Shown here: one piece after another, positions 41,848 through 50,472 of the stretch
How the letters are laid out: each line of letters begins with the position of its first letter
Position numbering within the stretch: position 1 is the first letter of the stretch
Assembly (NCBI GenBank): GCA_964528845.1
Contig: CAZGVE010000006.1
Location: 1-64,000, forward strand
Length of the DNA stretch: 64,000 nt
Source of the DNA: FEN-1191 sp964528845
GTDB lineage: Bacteria > Pseudomonadota > Gammaproteobacteria > Steroidobacterales > Steroidobacteraceae
Direction: 5' to 3'
Translations under genes and position numbers: made by a program
The notes under the pieces: model-generated
The model's input: only the letters and a program-made list of their open reading frames with translations
Database searches by the model: none
Told to the model about the DNA's origin: nothing

Positions 41848-42576
41848 TCAGCCGCTGGCCAGCCGTACCGCGACGAACATCGACAGGGCACCGAGGATCG
41901 TCATCGCGGTGGTTCCCACGGTCGGATGCTCGCGGTAGCTCTCGGGCAGCAGGTCCGTGGCCCCGATGTAAAGGAAGAACCCGGCGAACGCTGCGAGCGC
42001 CATGCCGAGCGCGGTTTGATCCAATCGCAGCATCAGCGTCGAGGCCGCCCCGGCAACCGGCGCGAGCGCGTCCACCAGCAGCCAGCGGAACGCAGCAGGC
42101 TCGCCGCCGCGGTTCCTCAGGATCACGCCGACTGTATTGATGCCATCCGAAAAGTCGTGCACCAGCACGGCCACGGCCACTACGACACCAGCCGGTATGG
42201 AGACCTGGAACGCGAGCCCGATCGACAGGCCATCGAGGAAGCTGTGCACGCTTAAGGCTCCCGCACCCAGCGCGCCGCGCCGCCTGGGCGGCGCAAGGCC
42301 CGGATCCGCGTGGCCATGCATGACCAGCGCCCGGTCCAGCAGCATGTACAGCAGGAAACCCGCGGCCATTACGCCCATCGTGGCCTGCACGCCGATACGC
42401 GCACCGGTCAGCGAGATCGCCTCCGGAATCAGATCGAACAGCGCCACGCCGAGTACGGCACCGCTGCTGAAGCCGAGGATCAGATGCAGGCGCTCGCGCA
42501 GTCGCAGTGCCAGCAGGCCACCCGCCAGCGTCGAGGCGAAGGTGGCCAGGCTGACGAGCAGCACGGTCGTATTCAC
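41848..42576 (-). CDS. ZIP family metal transporter
   Basis: A 242-residue membrane protein with about eight helices. The metal-binding helices are SVHSFLDGLSIGLAF and LVHDFSDGINTVGVIL, each with the His and Asp/Asn pattern of ZIP carriers. A short cytoplasmic loop VMHGHADPGLAPPRRRG between the third and fourth helices adds two histidines, as is typical. It should carry Zn2+ or a similar divalent cation into the cytoplasm. No Zur box or partner is evident. It lies 54 bases downstream of the NADP oxidoreductase gene on the same strand. Confidence 0.9.
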   Translation of the reverse strand: MNTTVLLVSLATFASTLAGGLLALRLRERLHLILGFSSGAVLGVALFDLIPEAISLTGARIGVQATMGVMAAGFLLYMLLDRALVMHGHADPGLAPPRRRGALGAGALSVHSFLDGLSIGLAFQVSIPAGVVVAVAVLVHDFSDGINTVGVILRNRGGEPAAFRWLLVDALAPVAGAASTLMLRLDQTALGMALAAFAGFFLYIGATDLLPESYREHPTVGTTAMTILGALSMFVAVRLASG

Positions 42577-42630
42577 TTAAGCGGCCCCGGCCTTGAGTAG
42601 CCCGGACCGCGCGCGGCTGTTGCGCACGGC

Positions 42631-43578
42631 TCAGGTGATGCGAATCACGGTCTTGCCGCGGGCGCCGCCGCGGCGATGTGCGGCAATCGCCGCCGGAACG
42701 CTATCGAGCGCGATCGTCGAGTCGATCGGAACCTGGAGTTCCCCGCTTTCGACGATGGCTGCGAGTCGCCTGAGCAAGGACGCCTCGGCCTTCAGGAAAA
42801 AGTTGCCCCCTTGCAGTCCCCGTTGCTGCAGCATCCCGGTGTCCGCGGCACCGATGGTTGATCTCACCTGGCCGCCCCGGCGCACGAGCCCGACCATCCG
42901 TTTGAGAGTCGGTGCGTCGCTGACCAGGTCCAGCAGCGCATCGATCCCTTGAGGATGGGCTTGCTGCACTGAGGTGAAGAGATCGACGGTGCGGTATTCA
43001 TAGATCTCGGCGGCACCAAAGCCGCGCAGCAGCGGCGCGTCCGAAGCGCCAGCCGTGGCCAGCACCCGATATCCCCTTGCCGCAGCGAGTTGAGTCGCGA
43101 AGCAGCCGACGCCGCCCGTGGCGCCATTGATCAACACCGTGCTGCCGGCGGCGAGCCCGAGCGCGTCGACCATTGCCAGTGCTGTCATGCCCGCGGTCGG
43201 CAGCGCGGCTCCGACCGCGTCGTCGATGCCGGTGGGCAGCAGTGCCACGGCGCCGGTCTTCGGGACCAGCGCGTACTCGGCATAGGTGCCTTCACCGAGA
43301 GGCACGTGGAAGAATTGGCCGAACACACGCGCGCCGTCGCTGAACCGGGACACGGCGGAACCCACGGCAGCCACGACACCGGCCGCATCCAGGCCCAGCA
43401 CGAATGGCAGCACGTTCGGCATCACGCCGGCGAGCGCCCCGTCGGCGAGCTTCCAGTCAAAGGGGTTCATGCCCGCCACGCTGACCCGTACCAACAGCTG
43501 GTCTGGCTTCGGCGTCGGCGTCGGCAGCTCGACGAGCCTGGGTTCCCCCTTGAGCTGATCCACTGCTACCGCGCGCAT
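42631..43578 (-). CDS. NADP-dependent MDR oxidoreductase
   Basis: A 315-residue medium-chain reductase without zinc ligands. SVAGMNPFDWKLADG and FVLGLDAAGVVAAVG are typical of the quinone/alkenal reductase branch; the cofactor site is VLINGATGGVGCFATQLAAARGYRVLAT. It probably reduces quinones or enals with NADPH. A DMT-like small membrane protein gene lies 10 bases upstream on the same strand, and the ZIP gene downstream, so a three-gene leftward unit is possible. Confidence 0.9.
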   Translation of the reverse strand: MRAVAVDQLKGEPRLVELPTPTPKPDQLLVRVSVAGMNPFDWKLADGALAGVMPNVLPFVLGLDAAGVVAAVGSAVSRFSDGARVFGQFFHVPLGEGTYAEYALVPKTGAVALLPTGIDDAVGAALPTAGMTALAMVDALGLAAGSTVLINGATGGVGCFATQLAAARGYRVLATAGASDAPLLRGFGAAEIYEYRTVDLFTSVQQAHPQGIDALLDLVSDAPTLKRMVGLVRRGGQVRSTIGAADTGMLQQRGLQGGNFFLKAEASLLRRLAAIVESGELQVPIDSTIALDSVPAAIAAHRRGGARGKTVIRIT

Positions 43579-43588
43579 CGCTGTGCTC

Positions 43589-43942
43589 TCATGCTGGTGC
43601 GCGCCAGAACGTGATGATGCAGCCGCCGGCGATCACGAGCGCACCGCCGAGCACGATCGGCACGGTCGGCACTGCGCGAAATGCGATCAGGCTGATCAGC
43701 TGCCATACCACGAACAAGGTCGCAATATAGAGGCCGACGATGCGCTCGAACTCTACCGGCGCGAGGTTCAGGAATGTTCCGTAGCCGAGCAGGAGTGCCC
43801 CGCCGAGCAGCCACAGCCCGATGCGGACTAGTCCGACGTGTCGGAACAGGGCGGTGCGCACGAGCGCATCCCCGCTGACCTCCAGTGTCGTCGCGAGCAG
43901 CAGCAGCAGCAGCGGATGGACCGCCGTGAACATCCTGAGCAT
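43589..43942 (-). CDS. Small four-helix DMT-superfamily-like membrane protein
   Basis: A 117-residue protein with four hydrophobic helices (about 8-26, 38-57, 66-88, 92-112), the size and layout of SMR/EamA half-units. HPLLLLLLATTLEVSGDALVRTALF is reminiscent of the first helix of SMR proteins, including a glutamate within the membrane (TLEVSG) at the site that couples proton and drug binding. Function as an exporter is inference. The start could also be the ATG three codons downstream. It is the first gene of a leftward unit with the MDR reductase. Confidence 0.75.
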   Translation of the reverse strand: MLRMFTAVHPLLLLLLATTLEVSGDALVRTALFRHVGLVRIGLWLLGGALLLGYGTFLNLAPVEFERIVGLYIATLFVVWQLISLIAFRAVPTVPIVLGGALVIAGGCIITFWRAPA

Positions 43943-44015
43943 TCTGGGTCGCCTCTGGTGGATTGCCGGTTGGCCCCATTATAAGGAGGCGGTGTGCGGG
44001 GCGGTCGGTCGCTCG

Positions 44016-46370
44016 TTAAGGAACATCCGCCGTGGGCTGACCAGCAGGCCAGTCGAACCAGAAGCGCGTGCCCCGGCCCGGGGAACGCTCAATACCGCAG
44101 TTTCCGCCCATCCTGCCGACGAGCTTGCGTACGAGCGCGAGCCCCATGCCGCTGCCCTCCACGGCGTCGCGGGGCTTGAGGGTCCGGAACATCTCGAAGA
44201 CGACTTCGTGGTACTCGCCTGGTATGCCCGGGCCGTCGTCCGAGACCCAGAAGCGGATCCATTGCCCGCGAGGCTCGGCGGTCACGGTGATCGTGCCCGT
44301 TGCCCGATCATGATGCTTGATCGCATTGCTGATCAGGTTGTGCAGTACCTGCTGAAGGGGCATGCGGCTCACTCGTACGGATTGCAACGAGGGATCGCTG
44401 GTGACGCGAAATCCTGCCGGCACATGCAGCGTATCGGCGATCTCGGCGATAAGCGCCGCGGCACTGAGCACCGGTCCGGCGGCGATAGTGTCCCGGCCGG
44501 CACGCGCGAAATCTCGTACGTCGGTGAGCAGCTGCTGCATGCGCCCGAGGCGCCCCTGGATCAATGAAAGCCGTGCGCGCGTCTCCGGCGACAGCGTGGG
44601 GTCATCCTCGAGAATCCAATGCACGACTGAACCGACACCGGTGAGCGGCGAGCGCAGGTCATGCGAGGCGGTATAGACGAACTCATCCAATTCGCGGTTG
44701 GCCTGGACGAGCTCGCTGTTGCTGCGCTCAAGCTCGTCCGCGTGGCGTTTGCGCTCGGTGATATCGCGCATGATCTTGGAGGCCGCGACGATCTCGCCGG
44801 CGCCGTTGCGGATCGGTGACATCGTCAACGACACGTCGACCAGTGAGCCGTCCTTGCGGCGCCGCACGGTCTCGAAATGCGCCACCCGCTGGCCGCGGCG
44901 AATCTGATCGAGGATCGCGAGTTCCTCGTCCTTGCGATCCTCCGGCAGCAGGCGGCTTCCCGGCTGCCCGATGATCTCCGCGGCATCGTAACCCAGCAAC
45001 TGCTGCGCGCCAGGGTTCCAGCTCAAGACCTTGCCGGCCAGATCCTTGGAGAGAATCGCATCATCCGCCGACGCCACCAGCGCGACCAGATGCTGCTGCT
45101 GCGCTTCGGAGCGCTTGATTGCGGAGACATCCTGCACGACGCCTCTGAGGCGACGGGTGGTGCCGTCCGGCTCCCGGACCTGGCTGCCGCTGGCCACGAT
45201 TTCCCGCACCTCGCCGTCCGCTCGGCGGATCCGGCACTCGACGCGGTAGTCACTGTTCGAGCTTACAGCCGCACGGAATCGCCGATCCACCTCCGCGCGG
45301 TCCTCCGGCAGCACATGCTCCAGAAAACGTTCATAGCTCCAGTCAGGGAGGGGCGGTGCGTAGCCAAAGATGCGGGCGTGGGTCAGCGTGCGATGCACGA
45401 CATGGGTCTTGAGATCGAGGTCCCAAGCGCCCATGTGATTGACATTCAATGCGAAGTCGAGCAGCTGGAGCTCCATGGCCAGTGCGCGCTCCGCGGCGCT
45501 GCGCTCGGCATCCAGCTGATTGAGCCTGCCGGCCGTGCGCCAGATCACGGCGCCGAAAACGACGACGTTGCTGAACGCGAACAGGGCCACCGCGGCTTCG
45601 GTGCTGAACCATCCGGCGCGCAGGGCTTCCAGGCACAGCCAGCCGCCGACCAACGGCACGATGAAGATGATGGGAATCAGGCGCCGGGCCACCTTGCCGC
45701 CGGGTCCGTCGCTGAGCGACAGCGCGATGAATCCCAGCTCCGGTCGAATGGACAGCGCCCCGCCGCTCAAAGCGATGCACAAGGCGGCGGTCGGCAGCGA
45801 CATGTGGGTGAAGTCCGGCAGCGCGACGCCGCCGAAGATGAAATGACTCAGTCCGAGCCAGCCGAGCAGGGCGCTGGCCCAGGCGGCCGTCTGCAGCGCA
45901 ATCCCGCCGCGACGTGTATGCGACACGGTGAGCGCGAATCCCAGCAACAGGAAGTTGCCGGCAGTTGCCGGCGACATCTGGGCCGTATGGCCGCCGACCG
46001 AGGCGATCATCGCGGCGTGCAGGCCGAGCGAATCGAGGCCCGGATTCCAGTCGAATGCGTACGCCAGGATCCGGATCGCGCCGATGAGTGCCACGGTCAG
46101 GCCGCCTGCCTGCCATGCCGGGATCGGACCGATCCGCGGCGCCGTCGGACCCCGTGCCGCGAACCACAGCGTTGCCGCCGCGATCATGAAGGTCAGCGCC
46201 GTGAGCAGCGCCATGCCCGTGGCCCCTGGCACTGCATTCAATATGGGCTCAAATCCGATGCTGCGGCCGATCGCCACATCCAGACCCACCAGCATCGCCA
46301 GCGCGCTCGCAAGCTGTGCCAGCTGTGCCGGTCGGGCCCGAATCGCCGGGGTGGGCAGGAACGAGAGCAT
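44016..46370 (-). CDS. Membrane PAS sensor histidine kinase
   Basis: A 784-residue orphan kinase. The first 280 residues form about eight membrane helices of an unnamed MASE-like sensor. PAS/PAC domains follow (about 305-425 and 430-550), then a HisKA domain with YTASHDLRSPL (His at the phosphorylation site) and an ATPase domain with HNLISNAIKHH (N box), SDDGPGIPGEYHEVVFEMF (G1 and F boxes) and GSGMGLALVRKLV (G2). The D-L-R-S-P-L form is typical of phytochrome-like and bacteriophytochrome kinases. No response regulator gene is adjacent. It is divergent from the Anbu gene; 185 bases without a visible gene separate them. Confidence 0.9.
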   Translation of the reverse strand: MLSFLPTPAIRARPAQLAQLASALAMLVGLDVAIGRSIGFEPILNAVPGATGMALLTALTFMIAAATLWFAARGPTAPRIGPIPAWQAGGLTVALIGAIRILAYAFDWNPGLDSLGLHAAMIASVGGHTAQMSPATAGNFLLLGFALTVSHTRRGGIALQTAAWASALLGWLGLSHFIFGGVALPDFTHMSLPTAALCIALSGGALSIRPELGFIALSLSDGPGGKVARRLIPIIFIVPLVGGWLCLEALRAGWFSTEAAVALFAFSNVVVFGAVIWRTAGRLNQLDAERSAAERALAMELQLLDFALNVNHMGAWDLDLKTHVVHRTLTHARIFGYAPPLPDWSYERFLEHVLPEDRAEVDRRFRAAVSSNSDYRVECRIRRADGEVREIVASGSQVREPDGTTRRLRGVVQDVSAIKRSEAQQQHLVALVASADDAILSKDLAGKVLSWNPGAQQLLGYDAAEIIGQPGSRLLPEDRKDEELAILDQIRRGQRVAHFETVRRRKDGSLVDVSLTMSPIRNGAGEIVAASKIMRDITERKRHADELERSNSELVQANRELDEFVYTASHDLRSPLTGVGSVVHWILEDDPTLSPETRARLSLIQGRLGRMQQLLTDVRDFARAGRDTIAAGPVLSAAALIAEIADTLHVPAGFRVTSDPSLQSVRVSRMPLQQVLHNLISNAIKHHDRATGTITVTAEPRGQWIRFWVSDDGPGIPGEYHEVVFEMFRTLKPRDAVEGSGMGLALVRKLVGRMGGNCGIERSPGRGTRFWFDWPAGQPTADVP

Positions 46371-46555
46371 GCGATGCAGCCTGGTTCTGAGGTATCGGCG
46401 CAGCCTGAAGGTCCCGCGGGCGGCTGCTCAGGAGCATTGAGCCCTAAGGGCCATCCCGTCGGCAAGAACCAGCATCGCATTCTGATGAAATCGACCCGCA
46501 GCACTGCTGCATCGCGGGAGGTTGCCGGGATCGACGGATCTGATAGGGTCTGGAA

Positions 46556-47290
46556 ATGACCTACTGCCTCGGCATCAAGCTGGACGCGGGCCTCGTGCTG
46601 GCGAGCGACTCGCGCGTGACCTCGGGCATCGACTACATCAGCACCTATCGCAAGATGCACACCTTCCAACCCGCCGCCGATCGGATTTTCGTGATCCTGA
46701 CCTCCGGGAATCTGGGCACGACGCAGGAACTCATCGACTGCGTGCAGCGGGATCTGGATGCCCCGCCCGGGCGCATGAGCCTGCGCTCCGTGAACTACCT
46801 GTTCGAGGCCGCCGTGTACGTCGGGCAAACCCTGTTCGGCATCGGGCAGGCCCATGACGCGGCATTCCGCAGCAGTGGCGTGAGCGGCAGTGCGACGCTG
46901 ATCCTGGGCGGGCAGATCGCCGGCCGCCCGCCGGACCTGTATCTGATTCATCCGGAAGGCAACTATGTGGCGGCGAGCCCGCAGACACCATTCCTTCAGC
47001 TCGGGGAGTTCAAGTACGGCAAGCCAATTCTCTCGCGCATTGCCAATCCAGCGCTGTCACTCAATGATGCAGCCCGTCTGGCATTGATTTCGTTCGACGC
47101 CGCACTGAAGTCCAACCTCTCCGTCGGGCCGCCGATAGAGCTCGCGATCCTGCCGCGCGATGCCCTGCAGTTCTCGCAGCAGCTCGTGCTCGACGAGAGC
47201 GCAGCGTTGTTCCGCGAGGTCAGCGGCGACTGGGACGCATCCATGCATGCCGCGTTCGAGAGGCTGCCGCACTTTCCATGGGAGACATGA
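46556..47290 (+). CDS. anbu: Anbu (ancestral beta-subunit) proteasome-like peptidase
   Basis: A 244-residue Ntn-hydrolase related to HslV and proteasome beta subunits. After Met removal the N-terminus is Thr2 (MTYCLGIKLDAGLVLASDSR), the expected nucleophile; Asp18 and Lys33 (TYRKMHTF) match the catalytic Asp and Lys. The middle has SGSATLILGGQI and GEFKYGKPIL, family hallmarks. Anbu forms dodecameric or helical open rings without a known unfoldase. It usually stands with an alpha-E protein, a circularly permuted ATP-grasp protein and a transglutaminase-like protease; none is here. Substrates unknown. Confidence 0.9.
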   Translation: MTYCLGIKLDAGLVLASDSRVTSGIDYISTYRKMHTFQPAADRIFVILTSGNLGTTQELIDCVQRDLDAPPGRMSLRSVNYLFEAAVYVGQTLFGIGQAHDAAFRSSGVSGSATLILGGQIAGRPPDLYLIHPEGNYVAASPQTPFLQLGEFKYGKPILSRIANPALSLNDAARLALISFDAALKSNLSVGPPIELAILPRDALQFSQQLVLDESAALFREVSGDWDASMHAAFERLPHFPWET

Positions 47291-47309
47291 AACAGCCGGC
47301 GCGGAGCTG

Positions 47310-49721
47310 TCATGCGTATCGCGGCATCGTGCCGGCCGACGGCGCCGGCGCCGGCGCCGGCGCCGTCGCGGCCGCTGGTGTCGCGGCGCGCGCTCGAACC
47401 CACGCAGTGAATTCTGCCGCCGGCAGCGGCCTTGCAATCAGGAAGCCCTGCACCAGGTCGCAGCCGAGCCGTGCGAGCGCCTCGAAGCTGGAGTGCATCT
47501 CGACCCCTTCGGCGACGACTTTCATGCCGAGCGCGTGGCCGAGACCGATGGTCGAGGCAACGATTACTTCGTCGTCGGGGTGCGACTCGAGCTCCTGGAT
47601 GAACGAGCGGTCGATCTTCAGCTCATCGACCGGCAGCCGCTTCAGGTGTGCGAGCGAGGAATAGCCGGTACCGAAATCATCGATCGAGAAGCGTACGCCG
47701 AGCAGCCGCAATTCCTGCATCACGCGCAGTGCGTTTCCGAGGTCTTTCATCACGGCGCCCTCGGTGACTTCGAGGATCAGGTGACGCGAGTCGGCCCCTG
47801 TGTGCCGGAGCAGCAATCCGAGTCCGTGAGCGAACCCCGGATCGGCCAAGTCCATCGGCGAGACGTTGACCGAGACATCGAGCGCGATGCCGGCTTGGCC
47901 CCACTCGTGCAGCTGGTGCAATGCGCTGGAAAGTGCCCACTGCGTGAGCAGGCGGATCATGCCGGTGCGCTCGGCATGCGGGATGAACTCCCCAGGGGGA
48001 ATATTTCCGCGCTCGGGGTGACACCAGCGTACCAGCGCCTCGCAGCCGTGCACGCCTCCGTCGGTCAGCGCCACCTTAGGCTGGTAGTACAGCTGCAGCT
48101 GGCCGTCCGTGATCGCCCGCCGCAGCTGCCCCAGAATCGCCATGCGATGCCGATGCAGCGAGTCGTCCCCCGGAACGAACATGCCGACCGTCGCCACGCC
48201 GTCCTTCGCGCGATAGAGCGCGAGTTCCGCCCGCTGCAGCAGTTCCGAGGGCAGCCGCCCGTGGTCGGGGTAGGCGGCCACGCCCACGCGCATCTCGATC
48301 TGCAGCGACAATCCGGCATAGTCGAAGGCCGCGTGCAGACCCCGGATCAGACTCTCCACCGCAGCGTTTGCCTGATCCAGTGCAACCGATTCGAGTATCA
48401 CCAGGAACTGATCGGTCGCAATGCGTGCGACCCTTTCCGGCACGGTGGTGCCGGCCACCAGCCGACGTGCGACCTCCCAGAGAACTTCATCACCGGCCGG
48501 ATGACCGAGCGAGGCAATGATTTCCTGGAAATGCTGGATCTCGACCAGCACCACGACGAGGGGCCGATCGGGATTCGGTGCGCCCTGCAGCAGCTCCTGC
48601 AGGACCTCGCTGATGTGCGCGAGTGTCGGCAGCTGCGTGAGCCCGTCATGCAGCGCCTGGTGACGGATCGTAGCCTCGCGATCCGCCACCGCGGCACGCA
48701 TCGCATTGAACGCGCCGGCGAGACGCGAGAACTCGATCGTGCTGGCCGGAGGTACATCGACAGTGTAATCGCCGGCCTCCAGGCGCTCGGCAGCGCGCGT
48801 CAGCGCATCGACCGGCCGCGTGGCACTGCGCATGAGCAGCGAGCACAGCATTCCGGCCACGGCCAAAGCCGCCGCGCCGATCGCCAGGATCGCATCGCGC
48901 AGCAGCGCGTACGGGCGCAATGCCTCGGCCAGAGAGCGCTGCAGTACCAGAGTGAGACGGCCGGTCCTGGAGCGGATCGGATTGCTCCAGGTCAGGAACT
49001 GCTCGTCTCCGGTGCCGCTGAAGTACGGGGTCGTCGCCGGTGCACCCTCGAGGCCGAGTGTGGCCGAGCGGCGTGCGCTATCGGACGAGCTCTCGACTCC
49101 GGGCGCGGCGCTGCCATCAGTGCTGACGAACGAGACTTCCACGCCAAGCACGCGGGCCATGTCGCTGGCGAGCTGGGAGTTGAGCGCGAAGGCCATGGCC
49201 GTCCAGCCGATCGGTTCGGGAGCGAGCACCGGGGCGATCACGAGCTGGTAGGGGCGGCCCTCGATGAGCTGGTACAGGCGCAGCATGCTGGCATCGGTAT
49301 CCCCCGCGATCAGGCGCTGCAGGTCTGTGACGGTGCGGGAGGAGGGGGTGCCGAGTGTACTGGCCAGCAGTCGCCCGTCGATGCCGAAAACGAGAATCGC
49401 GTCGGCGCCGATGCGGCTGCGATCGTTGATGATGGCCGACAGCAGGGTCTGGGTGTCGGCGGAAGCGACCGCCTCCTTGTACCCGAAGTCGGAGGTCAGT
49501 ACTTCCGCTGCGCTGGACAGCTGATCGCCGCGAAAGCGCAACATCTCGCGCGCGGTGTCGGCCGCCGAGCGCAGCTGTCGCGCGGCCTGCCGACCCACTT
49601 CGGCACGGGTGCGCAGCACGACGGCGAGCAGCGTCGCGCAAAGCAGGCCGGTGACGAGTCCGAGTACCAGCGCTAGTATGCGGCCACGGAAACTGCGCAA
49701 CATGTATACGCTCACTCGCAT
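47310..49721 (-). CDS. Membrane CACHE-HAMP-GGDEF(degenerate)-EAL phosphodiesterase
   Basis: An 803-residue receptor with two membrane helices (about 13-37 and 285-310) enclosing a periplasmic sensor of CACHE type, a HAMP segment (about 312-365), a GGDEF-like domain (about 370-515) and EAL (about 530-785). The cyclase signature is IATDQF in place of GGDEF, so cyclase activity is unlikely. The phosphodiesterase set is complete: EALVRW, NVSP, EVTEG, DDFGTGYSS, LKIDRSF and EGVE. It should degrade c-di-GMP under a periplasmic signal. An Ala-Pro repeat tail is encoded by tandem GGCGCC. It is divergent from the cupredoxin gene, start to start almost touching. Confidence 0.92.
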   Translation of the reverse strand: MRVSVYMLRSFRGRILALVLGLVTGLLCATLLAVVLRTRAEVGRQAARQLRSAADTAREMLRFRGDQLSSAAEVLTSDFGYKEAVASADTQTLLSAIINDRSRIGADAILVFGIDGRLLASTLGTPSSRTVTDLQRLIAGDTDASMLRLYQLIEGRPYQLVIAPVLAPEPIGWTAMAFALNSQLASDMARVLGVEVSFVSTDGSAAPGVESSSDSARRSATLGLEGAPATTPYFSGTGDEQFLTWSNPIRSRTGRLTLVLQRSLAEALRPYALLRDAILAIGAAALAVAGMLCSLLMRSATRPVDALTRAAERLEAGDYTVDVPPASTIEFSRLAGAFNAMRAAVADREATIRHQALHDGLTQLPTLAHISEVLQELLQGAPNPDRPLVVVLVEIQHFQEIIASLGHPAGDEVLWEVARRLVAGTTVPERVARIATDQFLVILESVALDQANAAVESLIRGLHAAFDYAGLSLQIEMRVGVAAYPDHGRLPSELLQRAELALYRAKDGVATVGMFVPGDDSLHRHRMAILGQLRRAITDGQLQLYYQPKVALTDGGVHGCEALVRWCHPERGNIPPGEFIPHAERTGMIRLLTQWALSSALHQLHEWGQAGIALDVSVNVSPMDLADPGFAHGLGLLLRHTGADSRHLILEVTEGAVMKDLGNALRVMQELRLLGVRFSIDDFGTGYSSLAHLKRLPVDELKIDRSFIQELESHPDDEVIVASTIGLGHALGMKVVAEGVEMHSSFEALARLGCDLVQGFLIARPLPAAEFTAWVRARAATPAAATAPAPAPAPSAGTMPRYA

Positions 49722-50472
49722 GCGCTATGCTACCCGTGTCGGTGGGCCGGATAGCTGTGGCCACAGTCGAACTGCGAACCGGATCGCAGCGCTGCAGCAC
49801 CGGCTCGCCAAGCGGTTCACGCTTTGGCGGGTACTCTCGTGCTCGATGGCATTGGCTGCCGGGTTCGCCGCGCGGGCCGGCGAACTGGACATCAGCGTTC
49901 AGGACCGCCCCGGGCACCCGCTGGCTGACGTCGTGGTCACGGCCGTACCTGGCGCCGGCGCCGGGCGACTGGCGCCTGCCGACCGGAGCGAGGCGATCAT
50001 GGACCAGCAGAACCTCGCCTTCGTGCCCCAGGTGCTGGTGGTCGCAGTCGGTAGCGACGTCAAATTCCCGAACAACGACATGGTCAGTCACCAGGTCTAC
50101 TCATTCTCAGCTGCGAAGCGCTTCCAGCTCCCGCTTTACAAGGGGGCGGTGCATCACCCGGTCAATTTCGACAAGCCCGGGCTGGTGGTGCTCGGGTGCA
50201 ATATCCATGACCAGATGGTGGGTTACATCTACGTGACCGACGCGCCGTACTTCGGCAAGACCGATGCGCACGGCAAGGTGCACTGGAGTGGGGTCCCGGC
50301 CGACTCGTATGAGGTCGCAATCTGGAGCCCCTTCATCGCTGATCCTGCCGAGAGCCTGGTGCATCGGGTGCCCGTCACGCAGACGGTTCCGGGCACTGTG
50401 GTGGTTCATCTGACGCGGGACCTGCGCACGACGCCGTTGCCGAGGCCGCGACGGGCGGACTGGGACTACTGA
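49720..50472 (+). CDS. Periplasmic cupredoxin-like protein (MauL/methylamine utilisation-like)
   Basis: About 250 residues with a signal peptide (ends AARAGELDIS) and a long N-terminal extension, so the start is uncertain; the ATG at 49846 would be too close to the signal core. The mature domain begins as a carboxypeptidase-regulatory-like fold, then a plastocyanin-type copper site: SDVKFPNNDMVSHQVYSFS (first His), LVVLGCNIHDQMVGYIYV (Cys, His, Met). This set is complete for a type-1 copper centre. It should carry one electron in the periplasm. The gene ends by overlapping the ATG of the porin-like gene by one base. Confidence 0.8.
   Translation: MRYATRVGGPDSCGHSRTANRIAALQHRLAKRFTLWRVLSCSMALAAGFAARAGELDISVQDRPGHPLADVVVTAVPGAGAGRLAPADRSEAIMDQQNLAFVPQVLVVAVGSDVKFPNNDMVSHQVYSFSAAKRFQLPLYKGAVHHPVNFDKPGLVVLGCNIHDQMVGYIYVTDAPYFGKTDAHGKVHWSGVPADSYEVAIWSPFIADPAESLVHRVPVTQTVPGTVVVHLTRDLRTTPLPRPRRADWDY

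Noticed and set aside
47341..47365. GGCGCC tandem repeats (also near 49955, 53001 and 57347)
   Set aside because: They encode Ala-Pro or Gly-Ala tails or lie in genes with that composition; I treat them as simple-sequence expansion in GC-rich DNA, not a mobile or regulatory element.
49720..50472. Methylamine utilisation function for the cupredoxin
   Set aside because: No mau dehydrogenase or partner genes are present; only the copper fold is supported.
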